The translations under genes and the position numbers were made by a program. The notes under the pieces were generated by a model that searched no databases, had not been told where the DNA came from, and worked only from the letters and a program-made list of their open reading frames with translations. A stretch of 64,000 nt of DNA from Blepharisma stoltei (Eukaryota > Ciliophora > Heterotrichea > Heterotrichida > Blepharismidae): NCBI GenBank assembly GCA_914767885.1, contig CAJZBQ010000041.1, positions 62,001-126,000 on the forward strand, in the 5' to 3' direction. This document shows, piece after piece, positions 53,622 to 63,134 of this stretch; the stretch's first letter is position 1; each line of letters opens with the position of its first letter.

Positions 53622-54008
53622 CTCCCCCCCCCCTCCGTGAGCGAACAAAACCATTAGAAAAATCGCATTTTTTGACCAAAAACCCACCCTCCGTGAGTGA
53701 ACAAAAATTTTTTTAATAGAAAAAATTTTAATGGAAAAAAAATTTTGATATATAAGTGATAATTAGTATAATGAAATCTAGAGCTAATTCTGTTTAATTT
53801 TAAACAAATTGCGTTTTAAAAACATAAATTTTGCAAATTAAATTAATATTTGCTTCCCAATTTTTGCAAATTAGGATTTTTTTAAATTTCGAAAAAAATA
53901 TTTTTTATAAAATTTATATATAAATTTTTTTTAAAAAAAAAAAATTAACCCCCTCCGTGAGCGAACAAAATTTTTTTGTTCGCTCACGGGAGGGGGGGGG
54001 GGGAGTTA
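53622..54008 (+). mobile_element. Family B MITE, 387 bp
   Basis: Intact plus copy, TA-flanked, GTGAGCGAAC ends, hairpin at right. ORFs starting MSEQNFFVRSREGG here and at other copies are readings of the TIR. Confidence 0.92.
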
Positions 54009-54223
54009 GCAAGCTAACTAAATTTAACTATAATTTGAAGATATTTAATGTCGAAAATTTATCTGATGATTTATATTTTATTCGACACTTTTATGTTGCT
54101 GAATTTCAAAAATCAGTCCCTATAACAAGATCCAGCTATATCCAAACCATCCTTAAATTTATCTTCATTTCACAGACAATTTCCTAATTTATTTAGTGTT
54201 AGTTTGAGAAATTTTCTCTGAAT

Positions 54224-56611
54224 ATGGTATTCAGCTTTGAGCTGACAACGCTCGTTTTCAGTGCGCTATCCTTAGTGTCTAGTGTGTGAGTATCCTTAGT
54301 CTATTATTACAATAAAGAACTGCATCAGCATCCATCAGAAATCCTTGCCTGAATTTCAATATTTGAGATTTCTATGTGTCATCACAGTATCGCTTTAGCT
54401 CTAGACACAGATTTGTCAATAAACGGAGAAGGCCCGCATATCGTGCTGCAAATCCTCAGTCTGTATTCAATAGATGAAGAAACAGCAAGGGGTATTACAT
54501 GTGCGATCAATCAAACGCTGTTCTGTGGTGCGGTCACTGCAGTCATGTCTTATAACCTGTTTCTTTGCATAGATCTCATTATTCTTTTCTAAATAATGAT
54601 AAAAATTTACCTTGATTATAGGGTTATTATATATAAAAAAATAGGTTTTTTGGCTGTTTTTGTATAAAAATATATCAAGTAAGGTAGTTTATTACATTAA
54701 GAAACCCTTTAATTACAGGCAGATCAAGGATGAAGTATTATCATATTTTTGGGTTTTTGCTAATGATTGCTCAGATGATTTATAATGCCGTTGAAAACTC
54801 AGAAACCAGGGAGTGCCGCATGAGCATGACAGACTACTATATAGAGCTATGAAACTATGGCTGACTAGCAACTATTTATGGGGCGTATTTATTAGCAGCC
54901 GCAGTATCTTTGGTGTACTCGTGAGTAAGAATTGCGATGGATTATACCTCACTGCATGGAGGTGCCAAGGAGTATTTCCGGAGGCACATTTCTTATATCA
55001 TCATTTTTACCTTTGTATGATCTTTTGCAATGGTAAATTTCTTTGATAAAAGCACTGGTTTGGCCCAGCAATTTGGAATTATGCTTATTTATGTGTTTTT
55101 TTATATATTTTTACTACAAATTAATAATTATTTTAATAAAAATAAGGCTTTATATTATAAAATAAGCTGTTCAGCTTATCTAAATAAACATATTTTAGTC
55201 TGTTCTTCTGGATTTATATTGGCATTCGTCAGAAATGGCGAACCCTTATTTTGGAATGTCTCCAAAAGGTGCATAAAACAAAGGCAGCTCAGGCATGATG
55301 CTCCCTCAAATTATATCGAGCTTTACTGTGATATGTGAAATATTCCTATCTCGCAAATGATGCAGAAAAACTTAGGCTCCCAAACCACTTATTGCTTGCT
55401 CTATGGGATTTATGAAGCTTTAAGGCGATCTCAAGAGGTGGATGAAGCTTTCACCTATGATACATTTAATGATGAAAATTATAAAAATGTGATACCTCAT
55501 AAAATTTCTGATAGAAATCTAAGTCATGAGCTTTATGGGCTGAGGATCGCAACCTCTCCTTATTTCCTCGTTGAGGAATATGCACCAAAGGTGTTTCAAC
55601 ATTTAAGACAGCTCGACCAATTAACTGCAGAATCAACTAAAAATTCAATAAATCCACAAAATAATAAATCAACATTATTTTCTGTTCATAGTGCACAAGG
55701 AGGTTCTGGGAGCTTATTTATTTTTACCGAGGATGGGAAATTCGTAATAAAAACTATAAGAAAAGCCGAAAGAAAAACCCTGGTAAAAAATCTGCTCAAA
55801 GCATACCATAAGCATATATATTTTAACAGAGGATCTTTTTTATGTAGGATTTACGGAGTTTATACAGTCAGAGTCCCTGGGCTCGCACCATTAGAGCTGC
55901 TTTTAATCGAAAACCTAAAAAGGCCTGACATGATTAGATTTTATGACCTAAAAGGCTCAACCCACAAAAGATCAGCCAGCAAAAAATTTGACGAAGCTTT
56001 TATTGGCCCTTTTAAGGACCGAGATTTTTTGCTGGAAAATCGAAAAATTGAGGTTTCTTCGAGACACAGGAAACACTTATTGAATGAGATCTTAAAAGAT
56101 GCGAGTTTATTAATGAAGCATCAAATTATGGATTATTCAATATTATTACAAGTGTTTAGGAAGGAACAAAATGACTCGTTTTCTAGTGACAGAGAGTTTG
56201 AATGGTATACATTTGCAATTATTGACTATTTGAATCAGTATACGTTTAAAAAGAAAGTTGAGTATTATATCAGGTATATTCAGCTCGGAAAACACATAAA
56301 AACAATATCAGTGAGGCAGCCCGTTAAATATTTCAGGAGGTTTTTTAACTTTCTTACTCCCTCCATGAACGAACGAAACCATTGGAAAAATCCCTAATTT
56401 TGCACAGAACCCACTCTCAGTGAGCGGACAAACAATTTTTATGAAAAAATTTTGATATATAAGTGACAATAATCATCATGAAATCTCTATCTCTAATTCT
56501 GTTTATTTTAAATAAATTGCATTTTAAAACATAAATTTTCCAAATTAAATAAATATTTGCTTTTGCGAAAAAATACTAACCCAGAGGAAAAACGATATAT
56601 ATGAACTGTAA
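54224..56611 (+). CDS. GPCR-phosphatidylinositol phosphate kinase fusion
   Basis: About 730 aa. The N-terminal half has seven membrane segments in the cAMP/secretin-like GPCR style: SALSLVSSVWVSLVYYYNKE, AWISIFEISMCHHSIALAL, AVMSYNLFLCIDLIILF, then RNPLITGRSRMKYYHIFGF, WLATIYGAYLLAAAVSLVYS, HISYIIIFTFVWSFAM and QQFGIMLIYVFFYIFLL. The kinase half has GGSGSLFIFTEDGKFVIKTI (nucleotide site), FYDLKGSTHKRSA (DLKGS), LLMKHQIMDYSILLQV (MDYS) and FAIIDYLNQYTFKKKVEYY (IID). UGA is Trp about seven times. One insert (about 54593-54700) breaks the receptor part and its edges are unresolved; a MITE remnant truncates the known end. Similar fusions (RpkA/GPCR-PIPK) occur in slime moulds and oomycetes. Confidence 0.87.
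56357..56597 (+). mobile_element. Truncated family B MITE at the end of the PIPK gene
   Basis: Left end CTCCCTCCATGAACGAACGA and GAGCGGACAAACAATTTTT; interior words ATATAAGTGACAAT and AAATTGCATTTTAAAACATAAATTTT. No right hairpin. Removal would end the kinase a few codons later near 56611. Confidence 0.75.
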
Positions 56612-56695
56612 TCTTTATAAATTAATTGATAAATTTATAATTTTTTTAAAATATTTTTTAATAAAATACAGTTATGATCCCCAAATAAGCATAGC

Positions 56696-57700
56696 CTATG
56701 TAGCATTTACTTGGAAAAGCGTTTGGTTTGACTTAAAAATCATGCCATTATAGATTTCAAAGTCTTCATTTAAATACAATCAAGTCCCATTGGTGCTAGA
56801 TTTTTGGCTTCCTACGTCTCCATCCATTAAAGTCCACCCTGACACAGGATTATAAAAAACTGAGCACTGGATTTTTGAAAGCAAAGGGTCTTCGATTTTT
56901 ATGTTACAATTTAAGCTTCTTCCTACCAAAATATGTGAATTCACATGCTGGGCTGCGTGGAAAGATCATACTTCTCCTCCAGCAGATCCTGTGTACATTT
57001 TTAAACTCAGCTTAGGCGGACTGCATTCAGGGGTGGAGACTAAATTGACGACTAAGAAGCTTTCGCCTAAGTTAATCAGCATGTTGTCTTTTAAAATCTA
57101 TATAAAAAATACCAAAGCGTAGTCTAGCCTTACAAAGGCTCCGAAGCCTTTGGATAAGTCTCGAATTCAATAGGAATCTTTGTCTATTCTATACTTTAAA
57201 TGATTATTAATATTTTAGCAAAAAAAATAAGGCATTTTTATAATAAATTCATTATAGCAAAGAATATAATAAATCACAAAATGCCTTCCTCGATGGTTTT
57301 CTTTTGTTTCTTGGTCTTTTAAAGGTATCACAAAATCATTCACAATTGCTCCATTCAGCTTTCTTTTTGAGCCAAAATATGTGTATCCGTCATTTGAGTT
57401 TCTTTTTGATCCTATCAAGCCAGTCGCTCTAATGTTTAACAGTGTTCCTTTTTCAATGTTTCCAGAATTTATTACTTTTAAGCGAAGCGATTTTGAGCTT
57501 GATAACGACTGCAGTAGCATTATGTGCTGATCTATATTAGGTATCCTGAACTCTGCTTGACTTTGGATTGATGATGGAATAAAGCTTGATCTTAATTCGG
57601 AAGGCTCTCTTAGTGTCTTATTTTTTGGGGATGCTAATGAAAATTCGCTAACTTTGGAAGCTGCAATTGCGTCACAGCAGCTGAATGCTCCACTTCCCAT
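56696..57700 (-). CDS. Two-FHA-domain protein with lipidated-type N-terminus
   Basis: 304 aa after a 75-bp IES and a 15-nt intron (57098-57112); 305 codons. MGSGAFSCCDAIAAS suggests N-myristoylation plus palmitoylation. First FHA: GTLLNIRATGLIGSKRNSND...KLNGAIVNDFVIP, HRGRHFVIYY|RIDKDSYWIRDL, GFGAFVRL. Second FHA: HILVGRSLNCNIKIEDPLLS (GRS core), KIQCSVFYN, DGDVGSQKSSTNGTWLYL with NGTW as the domain's closing motif, where Trp is UGA. Reads phosphothreonine peptides at membranes, by inference. A decayed copy of its first 230 bp lies at 58078. Confidence 0.9.
57194..57268. other. IES in FHA gene, 75 bp
   Basis: TA-bounded; joins FVIYY|RIDKDSYWIRD within the first FHA domain. Confidence 0.85.
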
Positions 57701-58077
57701 TTTTAAATTTATGTAGTAATAATTATTAAAAATAGGGTAAATTAGGGATTATTTAGATAGCTCTTAAAGTAATTTTATAGATATAACAGTAGTCTGCTCT
57801 GATAAATGGGATTATATTTAATCCAAAAAATATAACTGAAGTGTAATATATTAACTATTTTCTTAGATTTTTAGTAGAAATATTTGTAATGAATGGTGAC
57901 TGTTGCAGTTTTATTTTGGCTAATCAGCACTGTGACAGCTAATCAAAAATGCCTAATCTCTCTCCCTTCTTGAGTGAGAAAAATATGTATGAAAATTTCT
58001 CATAGAGCACTATTAAACTTTAGGTGACTGAATTGATAGGACTTAGCTTTATAAGGTGAATAATTATTTTATTATTT

Positions 58078-58285
58078 TATAGCGAGATAGTTTTAGCTTG
58101 ATAACGGCTAGCATTATATATTGGTATATATATTTACTATACTCAGCAATTCTTGGCTTTGAAGAGATGATGGGATAAGCTTGATCTTAATTTAGCGAAC
58201 TCTATTAATATTTCGTTTTTGGAATGCTAATGAAAATTCGCTGATTATGAGGGTTCCAATTGCATTAAAAGCAGCTAAATGATAA
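58078..58285 (-). pseudogene. Decayed partial copy of the adjacent FHA gene
   Basis: Plus-strand words AGCTTGATAACG, GATGATGG-ATAAGCTTGATCTTAATT, TTGG-ATGCTAATGAAAATTCGCT and CAATTGC recur in the same order as in 57475-57690 (first exon of the FHA gene). The copy has lost the frame and ATG. It marks a tandem duplication of about 200 bp, 600 bp away. Confidence 0.75.
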
Positions 58286-58463
58286 TTGTTCGTTTTATTA
58301 TTCTATTATTATAAATTATAATAATTGATTCTTGCATATTGTGCTTCATTAAATGGTCTCTATATAAAACAATAGCTTCCTATGTATAAATCTTATTATT
58401 TTATTATAAAATCTATAATTAAAGTTCAGTTATTAATTAATTCTTGTTAATTTTGAGTATCCA

Positions 58464-60633
58464 ATGGAAATTGGTGGACTATTTACAATATTCCTAATTA
58501 TTGCTTTGGTAATTATTTGTGGACTTGCAACATACTATGATGCTATATATGAATCACAAACTGAAAGGATAAAAACCAAATTTATACTGACTGAAAATAC
58601 TAAAAATATAACTTTTTCCTCATCTCAAAACACCAAGAGCTCTTCTTTATCAAATTCTTTAGAAATATTAAGATGCTTCTCTATTACTTCAAACTTATCA
58701 AAATTAGTTGAAATAAGAACAACTAAAAAAGGTGATAATAGCAACGTATTAAACTCCTTGAGAGTCTTATCAATTTCGTGAATTATTTCTTCTCACGTTT
58801 TTGGGTTCTATAGCCTTAGAATTTTAAGTTTAAGTTTAAATGAAATCACTTTATATTCAGTCTCCTTGCTTGAGGTCTAACTTGATTAACAGCTCTGAAC
58901 AACAGTAGGTGGACCTTCCTAACCTCGAACCGTTAATATTATCAAGTCCGCTAAGATTTCTCTGATCAGTGCCAGACTCAGCACTGACCTCTTCACTTCA
59001 CTCTAGACTCTCAGGAGGATCGACCTCTTTCACTAAGTCCGAGTATAAGTCACTACCTGCAGAGCAGGTCTCTAGGACCTATCTTACTGCCATTTTAATA
59101 TTGTGCCTTAGAATTGTCACAAATATGATTGAACTTCCTGAAATAGCAGGGAAATTATGGGTCGCTTTTATATATGGAGGCTTTTTTGCAGTGGATTTTT
59201 TTTTCTTTTTCAGTGGCTTTTTATTAGGATATTTATTACTTACTCCCCTCTCCGTGAGCGAACAAAAAAATATTGTTTGATTTTGTTTTAATTATATAAT
59301 TTTTTTTTGAAATTTAAAAAAATCTGAAAAAGCAAAAATTAAAAATTTAAATTTAAATCATAAATTTTAAAGTCACAGAATCTTTTTATATTAATTATAA
59401 TTTGTATTACAAAATATATTTATCAAACAAATTTTTTATTTAAATTTTTTTTTTCGCTCACAGAGGGTGAGTTTCTATCCAAAGAATAGGTATTTTTCTA
59501 ACGGTTTTGCTAGCTTACGGATTAGGGGGAGTTAATGATATAGAGAAGAAAAGAGGCGAATTAGGAGTTATGGATTGGACAATAAGAAATGTCCATAGAT
59601 TTTTTAGGCTATTACCATTGTATGCTTTCTTAATGCTATTTTTTAATACAGTTTGGCCATCTATGGGCAGCGGGCCTATCTGAAGTTATATAAAAGAATA
59701 CAATATAAAGCAATGCGAAGACTATTGATGGACAAATCTTTTATTTTTAATAATTTTATACCTAATGGAAACGGAAATCCATGTTTTGCAGTTGGGTGAT
59801 ACTTGGCAAATGATATGCAATTCTTTTTAGTAGGTCAATTATATATCTTTCTTTACTATAAGATTGCGAAGTGGCTGGCTTGGGTACTTAATATGATTAT
59901 TATAATTGGAGGGGTCGCTATTGGTATCACTATCGCAGCAGAATATAATTTCAAGGCAAATATACTTGACCCGAATATGGATTTTCGTACATGGGATAGC
60001 GTTTATTATAAAAAGCCTTGAACTCGATTTCTTCCATATTTTATAGGGGTCTTAATAGGATTTGTGTATTTGAGATATACAAAACTATATGTGAACAAAG
60101 AAGAAGATACACATAATGACCCAGCTTGTACATTAATAATAAAAAATATCAGAAACACAAAATTTGGAGCTATAATTAGCTTCTGTGTAGGTCTTGCGAT
60201 TATTTTATTTTTAATTTTGATACAAAGGCAGTTATATAGAGATTTGACAAATAGTAATGTATGAACATCAGGAGAAAATGCTGTGTTTATCGGAACTTGT
60301 AGACTAGGGTTTGCGATTGGTTTAGCAATGATTCTGCTGCCTTTGCTTTTAGGGAGGTTGAGGTTTATATATAAAATTCTGACCTTCAGATTTTGGGGGT
60401 ATTTAGCAAAGATTTCATATGCAGTTTACTTGTGCCATATGTCAGTTATTGTTGGGTTTTTTGGAAATACCGAAGGATCGACTATAATTAGTGAAATGCT
60501 ATTTGTAAAGTATTTAATTATATTAAGCTTGGCATCTTGGCCTGCCGCTTTGATTTTATGGCTAATTGTTGAAGAGCCATCATCTCTTTTAGAAAGACTA
60601 TTGATGAGCAAATTAATCAAAAAAATTAAATAA
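58464..60633 (+). CDS. NRF-6/acyltransferase-3 family membrane protein
   Basis: About 528 aa, roughly ten TM segments. The start MEIGGLFTIFLIIALVIICG is a signal anchor. Core signatures are NSLRVLSISWIISSHVFGFY, AGKLWVAFIYGGFFAVDFFF (FFxxSGFLL follows), VHRFFRLLPLYAFLMLF, CEDYWWTNLL, then CFAVGWYLANDMQFFLVG, RTWDSVYYKKPWTRFLPYF and WGYLAKISYAVYLCHM. Two 292-bp IESs were removed (58819-59110 with a SINE; 59243-59534 with a MITE). One base appears missing in the T-run at 59744-59748 between TNLLF and NNFIPNGNG. UGA is Trp many times. Transfers acyl groups; substrate unknown. Confidence 0.88.
58819..59110 (-). mobile_element. SINE-derived IES in NRF gene, 292 bp
   Basis: Duplication GCCTTAGAATT at 58813-58823 and 59105-59115. 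The head on the minus strand is ATATTAAAATGGCAGTAAG; the tail is (AAACTT)-like repeats near 58830. TA inside the duplication is the junction; joins FYSL|RIVTNMIEL. Confidence 0.92.
59243..59534 (-). mobile_element. Degenerate family B MITE as IES in NRF gene
   Basis: Left end CTCCCCTCTCCGTGAGCGAA, right TTCGCTCACAGAGGGTGAG and GCTTACGGATTAGGGGGAG. Removal joins LGYLLL|NDIEKKRG. Confidence 0.9.
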
Positions 60634-60719
60634 ATTTTGATTTTATGCAAGAAAATTAAATAAATTTTTTATTTTATGCAAGAAACTTAAAAATTTAATT
60701 GTAAAAAGATCATGATAAA

Positions 60720-61718
60720 ATGAAATCTAATAGAAAAATCAAAAGCTCAGGCTTCAGCTTGCCATTCCACCCCTACCAAATAGCAAGCTGAGTGATAACT
60801 CTTGTCACTATTTTTGTATTTTATGCCTTAATAATTCCATTTCAAGACTCAAATGCTCAGATTTCCATGTCGATCATATATGGAAGTCTACAAGTTTTGA
60901 CTATTATTTTAGGGTATATATTAACCGCGTCAAACCCAACTGATCCAATGGTATTAGAATACCTCTCCGTCAAGAAAAAAAAGTAATAGCCAAATAGAGA
61001 AAAATTCACAAAATCTTATACAAATTACTGTTCACTTTGCAGCTCACCAGTGACTGCCGATAGCAAACACTGTATGAGGTGCAATAGGTGTACAGATAAA
61101 TTTGATCATCATTGTAAATGAGTCAACAATTGTATTGGGCGCAAAAATTATCATAATCCTTTTTTTAATAATTAAATAATTTTTTTCTGAATAAAAAAGT
61201 CTTATCCCTAATTGGAAAAAAAATAATTTAATAGTTTTGGATAAAAATTAGTAGTCATTTAAATATTTTTTTTGCTTTTAATCTTTGTAGTCGAGATTAA
61301 CCAGCTGTTCTTTATTATATGCTGCGCTTATGAAATCCATTTAGGAATTGATAACTCTGATGATTTTGAAAATAAATGTGAAGATGCATATGGAAAAAAT
61401 GCGAAAATTGTGATTTTAGTTATTATCTGATTTATGATTATTTCAAGTTTTTTGATTTTTATGGCTAATGCCTACTTGATAGGTTTCCATGTTTATATTA
61501 TTTGAAATGATCTCACAACTTATGAGCTAATAATGAAGAGACGAGAAGCAAAAGGCTTAGTTGATAAAGAAGACGCGTCAGAAGAGGTAGTTGGAGAAAA
61601 TTCTGACCAAAATGAGCACGATTCTTCTATAATCCAAATCATTCAGTCCGCTAAAGTGTCTGATTGCTCGATTGGTAGCGATAAAAATTCTCCATATAGA
61701 GAAAGAACCGAAGCTTAG
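60720..61718 (+). CDS. DHHC-type palmitoyltransferase
   Basis: About 290 aa. [20 protein letters not shown] (FHPYQI), two TMs, NPTDPMV, then [42 protein letters not shown] in separate blocks, with UGA as the Trp after HHCK. C-terminal TMs include [15 protein letters not shown] and [20 protein letters not shown]; the tail is acidic. In-frame UAA-UAG at 60984 disappear if a 21-nt GT...AG intron (60969-60989) is assumed. An insert near 61156-61270 interrupts TM3 and its edges could not be fixed by TA plus frame. Confidence 0.82.
61156..61270. other. Insert in third DHHC gene, edges unresolved
   Basis: AT-rich with stops in all frames, between KNYH and [10 protein letters not shown]. No pair of TAs keeps both sides in frame, so an IES together with an intron is likely. 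Confidence 0.55.
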
Positions 61719-61874
61719 AGGATTTCAAGCATTTTTAATATAAATAAAGAATAATGCGTTCTAAGAGAAAAATATTTTTTAAGTAAATAAAAATACCCAA
61801 GAAAATGAAAATTCATAAATTTCTCTCTAGCAGTTGAAATCAATGAGCTAAAATACATTTTTTGTATAATGCTA

Positions 61875-62446
61875 ACTCACCCCCCCATCCTTGATCGAAC
61901 GATTGACTGTAAAAATTCCTAAAAATTGGGGAAATTAACCCCCATCCTTGATCGAACGATTTTCATATCATGTAAATTTTTATATATATATAAAAATATA
62001 TTATTTATCAAAAGCTTGGGAAGATGTGCATAATGAAGTTGTTTTCAGAGGCTTTGAGACGACAAAAAGCTGCGGAATCAACCATCCGAAGTGATTTAGT
62101 CATTAACATATGCTTAAAAACTCAATAATCTAATAAAATACAGATTCTTTAAAATTTTTTTTAAAAAAATTAATTTAATAAGGAGCAAATTAAAATTTAT
62201 ACAGTTTAAAGGGGTAACTAATAAATCAAAATATTAAAAATTGGTATTTTATGAAATAAATTAAATTTTTTGCTGTAAAAATATTATTAAATATGCTTAA
62301 CCCTCTTATTTAAAAGTAAATAAAAAAAAAATATCTATATATTTTTTTATTTTATATATAAATTTTTTTTCCCGAAAAATTTTTTTTAACCCCCATCCTT
62401 GATCGAATGATGGCGAGTCGTTCGATCAAGGATGGCGGGGGGAGTA
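61875..62446. mobile_element. Family A MITE, 572 bp
   Basis: TA-flanked copy very like 109-682 over its whole length, with CATCCTTGATCGAACGATT at left and TTCGATCAAGGATGG at right. Divergence is scattered substitutions and small indels. Confidence 0.88.
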
Positions 62447-62474
62447 ATATAAATAGAAATTCTAAAAAGAAGAT

Positions 62475-62795
62475 ATGAATGCGTTTTCACCTCCAGTAAT
62501 TGTAGTCTCTAATGGAATTGACAAAAACTCAAACGAAAAATTCAAGCTCCCAATTCCAAATCGCTTAAATAGCAATTCCAGTTTCGAAATCAGTCCTTTA
62601 AATATACATGATAATGATAACTCGCGAACAAATGATATTGACGTTGATTCACTTAACAGAACTAATTCTACCACATATATGTATTTAATCGGAAGGCTCT
62701 GCAGATGCCTTGTAAGCATAAATGAAAGAAACAAAGTTGCTCCCAAAGGTAGGTCAAAGTACGAGATCAGTAGTTGTAATTTATCTGGAGTTTAA
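62475..62795 (+). CDS. Asn/Ser-rich protein of unknown function
   Basis: 106 aa: MNAFSPPVIVVSNGIDKNSN, then an Asn/Asp-rich middle (NIHDNDNSRTNDIDVDS) and a basic end MYLIGRLCRCLVSINERNKV. It begins 28 bp after the MITE. Not recognised; may be the first exon of a longer gene. Confidence 0.5.
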   Translation: MNAFSPPVIVVSNGIDKNSNEKFKLPIPNRLNSNSSFEISPLNIHDNDNSRTNDIDVDSLNRTNSTTYMYLIGRLCRCLVSINERNKVAPKGRSKYEISSCNLSGV

Positions 62796-63134
62796 AATTA
62801 ATTGTAAATAGTTTTAGTTAATTGCTGGAATTCTGGGTTATTGAGTCGTGCTTATATCAATAAAGCAGTTATATTTAGCTAGATTTTTGCTGGATGAGCT
62901 GTGGGAATTGCAGTTAGAAGCTTCAATAAAAAATTATTCAACAATTTGAGGCTTTTAAAGAATAAAGATCTATAATAAACTCATAAAGAAAAATAGAGGT
63001 TTAGGTGCTTATATATAAGCTTTATGATATATATTTAGAATAATAAATATTGACAGATTTAATAAGGTGCTGTTTATCGGCTTCAAAGCTAAATAACTTT
63101 AATAGTTATCCTCTTAAATAGTCAATTAATATAA
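62796..63134. other. Intergenic, nothing recognised
   Basis: AT-rich, no sustained frame. Confidence 0.5.

Noticed and set aside
53957..54187. ORFs beginning MSEQNFFV or MFTHGG at MITE ends as transposase fragments
   Set aside because: They are translations of the terminal motif in different copies; no catalytic motif, no conserved length.
54813..55046. 77-codon alternative frame in the receptor region
   Set aside because: The other frame gives TM helices continuous with the kinase when UGA is Trp.
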